A program made the translations under genes and the position numbers. Of a stretch of DNA of 6,806 bases, positions 5,336 to 6,806 are shown piece by piece. The notes under the pieces were generated by a model that was not told the DNA's origin, did not search any database, and worked only from the letters and a program-made list of their open reading frames with translations. Numbering within the stretch: position 1 is the first letter of the stretch; every line of letters begins with the position of its first letter. Source of the DNA: Anaerolineae bacterium (GTDB lineage Bacteria > Chloroflexota > Anaerolineae > JAFGEY01); NCBI GenBank assembly GCA_016929205.1, contig JAFGJF010000607.1, positions 1-6,806 on the forward strand, written 5' to 3'.

Positions 5336-5365
5336 ATTGTACAACAGGTGGCATTATAACGTCAA
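5336..5365 (-). promoter_or_regulatory. Possible promoter for the GAF-phosphatase gene
   Basis: On the minus strand TTGACG (5360-5365) and TACAAT (5336-5341) are separated by 18 nt. The start would lie near 5329, about 98 nt before the ATG. It would overlap the permease leader transcribed in the opposite direction. Confidence 0.4.
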
Positions 5366-5415
5366 GACAAGTTGGAGATGGGGCACATTTGCCGGCTAAA
5401 ACCAAGGAGAGCGGA

Positions 5416-6806
5416 ATGCGATCGCTAAACTCGCTCATCTGGCGAAATTTGAGCGCGCACGGGCTGCGCAGCATTCTCACCATTCTGGCAATCATGCTGG
5501 GTGTGGCGATGGTGCTTGCCGCATCGATCGTTGGACAAGCAGCCAGCAAAAGCGCGGCCCAACTGTCACAACAAAGACCAGTCGCCGATCTGCACCTCTT
5601 TTCTCGCGGCGACACGCCGTTGCAAGAAACCACCCTCGATACGCTGCGCTCCTTTCCCGGCATCGATCGCCTATCCCCTTCGCTGCGCGTGCAAGCCGCA
5701 TTGGTGCCGGATGCAGTCGGATTGTCCCAAGGCGAAATCCCCAAGCACATACCATTGTCCTTGATCGGCGTCGAACCACGCGTTTTCGCCGACCTGCATC
5801 GACCACGCCTTGCTGACGGCGCATTCCTCGACCGGCCGGATACGATCGTTATGCCGATGCAAATAACCACCCAGTATGGATGGCATATTGGCGATCAGGT
5901 GATGCTGATCGCCCCCGAGGACAAGCAAGAAACGCTACCAACAGGGCAGACAATGACGCTGACCATCTCTGGCCGGATCGAGTTCAAGCAAAGCATCACC
6001 GCGTTGGCCGATGAGACCGTTGCCTACATTCCACTCCCGGTAGCACAGCGCCTGGCCGGACTGCTGGGGCAAATCGATCAGGTCGACATCGTCCTCGATT
6101 CCGGTTTGGACGTCAATCGAATCAAAACAAAACTTGAGAAACAGCTCGGCTCCGAGATCGTCCTGGCGCGCGCCATAGCTGGCGAGGGTGTGATGGGCAA
6201 CGTACTGCTCGTGCAAGCTGGATTGGCGATCGTGGGCCTGATCATTTTGTTTGCCGCCGGCTTTGTGATCTTGAACGCCTTTGCTATGTCGATCACCGGG
6301 CGCAGGCAAGAAATCGGCGCCTTGCGCGCGTTGGGCATGACCCGCCGACAGATCCTGATCACCGTATTGATCGAGGCCGGATTGCTGGGTTCGGTGGGGA
6401 CGGCGACCGGCTTGTTGATCGGCTTGGGGCTGGCACGCGGGGTGATGCTGATCATGGGCACGCTGCAGGACATCCCGTTCGATGCACCATGGTGGGGAGT
6501 GACGGTCAGCGCCCTGATGGGGTTGGCCGTGACGATGATCGCGGCGTTGCAGCCGGCCCGGCAGGCAAGCCGGATATCACCCATCACCGCGATACGATCG
6601 GAGGCGACTGCCAGTGCTGGATGGTACGTGCGCGCCGGCGGCAGGGCCGGGATCTGGCTCTCGACATTCCTGCTCATTGGCCTGATTGCCTACGGGCTAT
6701 TGGGACGCCCGAACATTGCCACAGCCTTGCCGGTGATGGTAATTGGACAGGCAACCTTGCTGGGGGCGGCAGTCCTGCTCCTGCCTGCACTGATCGCGCC
6801 ACTCAC
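5416..6806 (+). CDS. ABC transporter permease, FtsX/MacB type, C-terminus cut by window edge
   Basis: An inner-membrane permease of the FtsX/MacB class, which works with an ATP-binding subunit to move lipids, lipoproteins, peptides or drugs, or to transmit force across the membrane. The 463 complete codons show a cytoplasmic N-terminus, TM1 (about 18-40) and a large extracytoplasmic domain (about 41-262) of MacB periplasmic-core type. The FtsX domain follows, with TMs at about 264-290, 318-345 and 360-380. It has the typical cytoplasmic loop RRQEIGALRALGMTRRQI (296-313) and the segment after TM4, PARQASRISPITAIRSE (380-396). Two further TMs (about 412-428 and 437-460) suggest the long form with a second FtsX half beyond the window. 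AAGGAG (5404-5409) lies 6 nt before the ATG. The ATPase gene is not in view, and the substrate cannot be told. Confidence 0.92.
   Translation, partial: MRSLNSLIWRNLSAHGLRSILTILAIMLGVAMVLAASIVGQAASKSAAQLSQQRPVADLHLFSRGDTPLQETTLDTLRSFPGIDRLSPSLRVQAALVPDAVGLSQGEIPKHIPLSLIGVEPRVFADLHRPRLADGAFLDRPDTIVMPMQITTQYGWHIGDQVMLIAPEDKQETLPTGQTMTLTISGRIEFKQSITALADETVAYIPLPVAQRLAGLLGQIDQVDIVLDSGLDVNRIKTKLEKQLGSEIVLARAIAGEGVMGNVLLVQAGLAIVGLIILFAAGFVILNAFAMSITGRRQEIGALRALGMTRRQILITVLIEAGLLGSVGTATGLLIGLGLARGVMLIMGTLQDIPFDAPWWGVTVSALMGLAVTMIAALQPARQASRISPITAIRSEATASAGWYVRAGGRAGIWLSTFLLIGLIAYGLLGRPNIATALPVMVIGQATLLGAAVLLLPALIAPL

Noticed and set aside
6078..6677. Open frame of 199 codons opposite the permease
   Set aside because: The plus-strand frame encodes unmistakable FtsX membrane segments; the antisense frame is a shadow.

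Overview
The window is bacterial chromosomal DNA with dense, mostly short-gapped genes and moderately high GC. It carries Shine-Dalgarno sites and sigma-70-type promoters. The gene content best fits a member of the Chloroflexota (Anaerolineae/Caldilineae-like): a DarA-type cyclic-di-AMP receptor, a LysW-like zinc-ribbon protein, a GAF-SpoIIE phosphatase and an FtsX-type permease. This placement is inference from gene content only. No RNA genes, CRISPR arrays, insertion sequences or phage genes were seen, and no gene-free stretch exceeds 300 bases.

Layout. Bases 1-1516 (minus strand) hold a two-gene operon: a nitrilase-superfamily protein (704-1516) followed after 19 nt by a low-specificity L-threonine aldolase that runs off the left edge (1-684). 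A divergent intergenic region (1517-1749) has a good promoter in each direction and an inverted repeat at the rightward start site. Bases 1750-2560 (plus) form a second operon: a coiled-coil protein of three 50-residue repeats, then a DarA/PstA-family c-di-AMP receptor, with a probable terminator after it. A LysW-like protein with a very acidic tail (2733-2942) has its own promoter and a strong terminator. An OmpR-type regulator whose receiver domain has lost its phosphorylation site (3167-3850) follows. It converges on a GAF-SpoIIE-type serine/threonine phosphatase (3951-5231, minus). The right end (5416-6806, plus, truncated) is an FtsX/MacB-type ABC transporter permease.

How it fits together. 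Much of the window concerns signalling: a second-messenger receptor, a phosphorylation-independent-looking regulator and a PP2C-type phosphatase. They lie in separate transcription units, so a common pathway is not shown. The most notable points are the co-transcription of an unrecognised triple-repeat helical protein with the c-di-AMP receptor, the loss of the catalytic cysteine in the nitrilase homologue, the loss of phosphorylation residues in the response regulator, and a LysW-like protein lacking the usual terminal glutamate.
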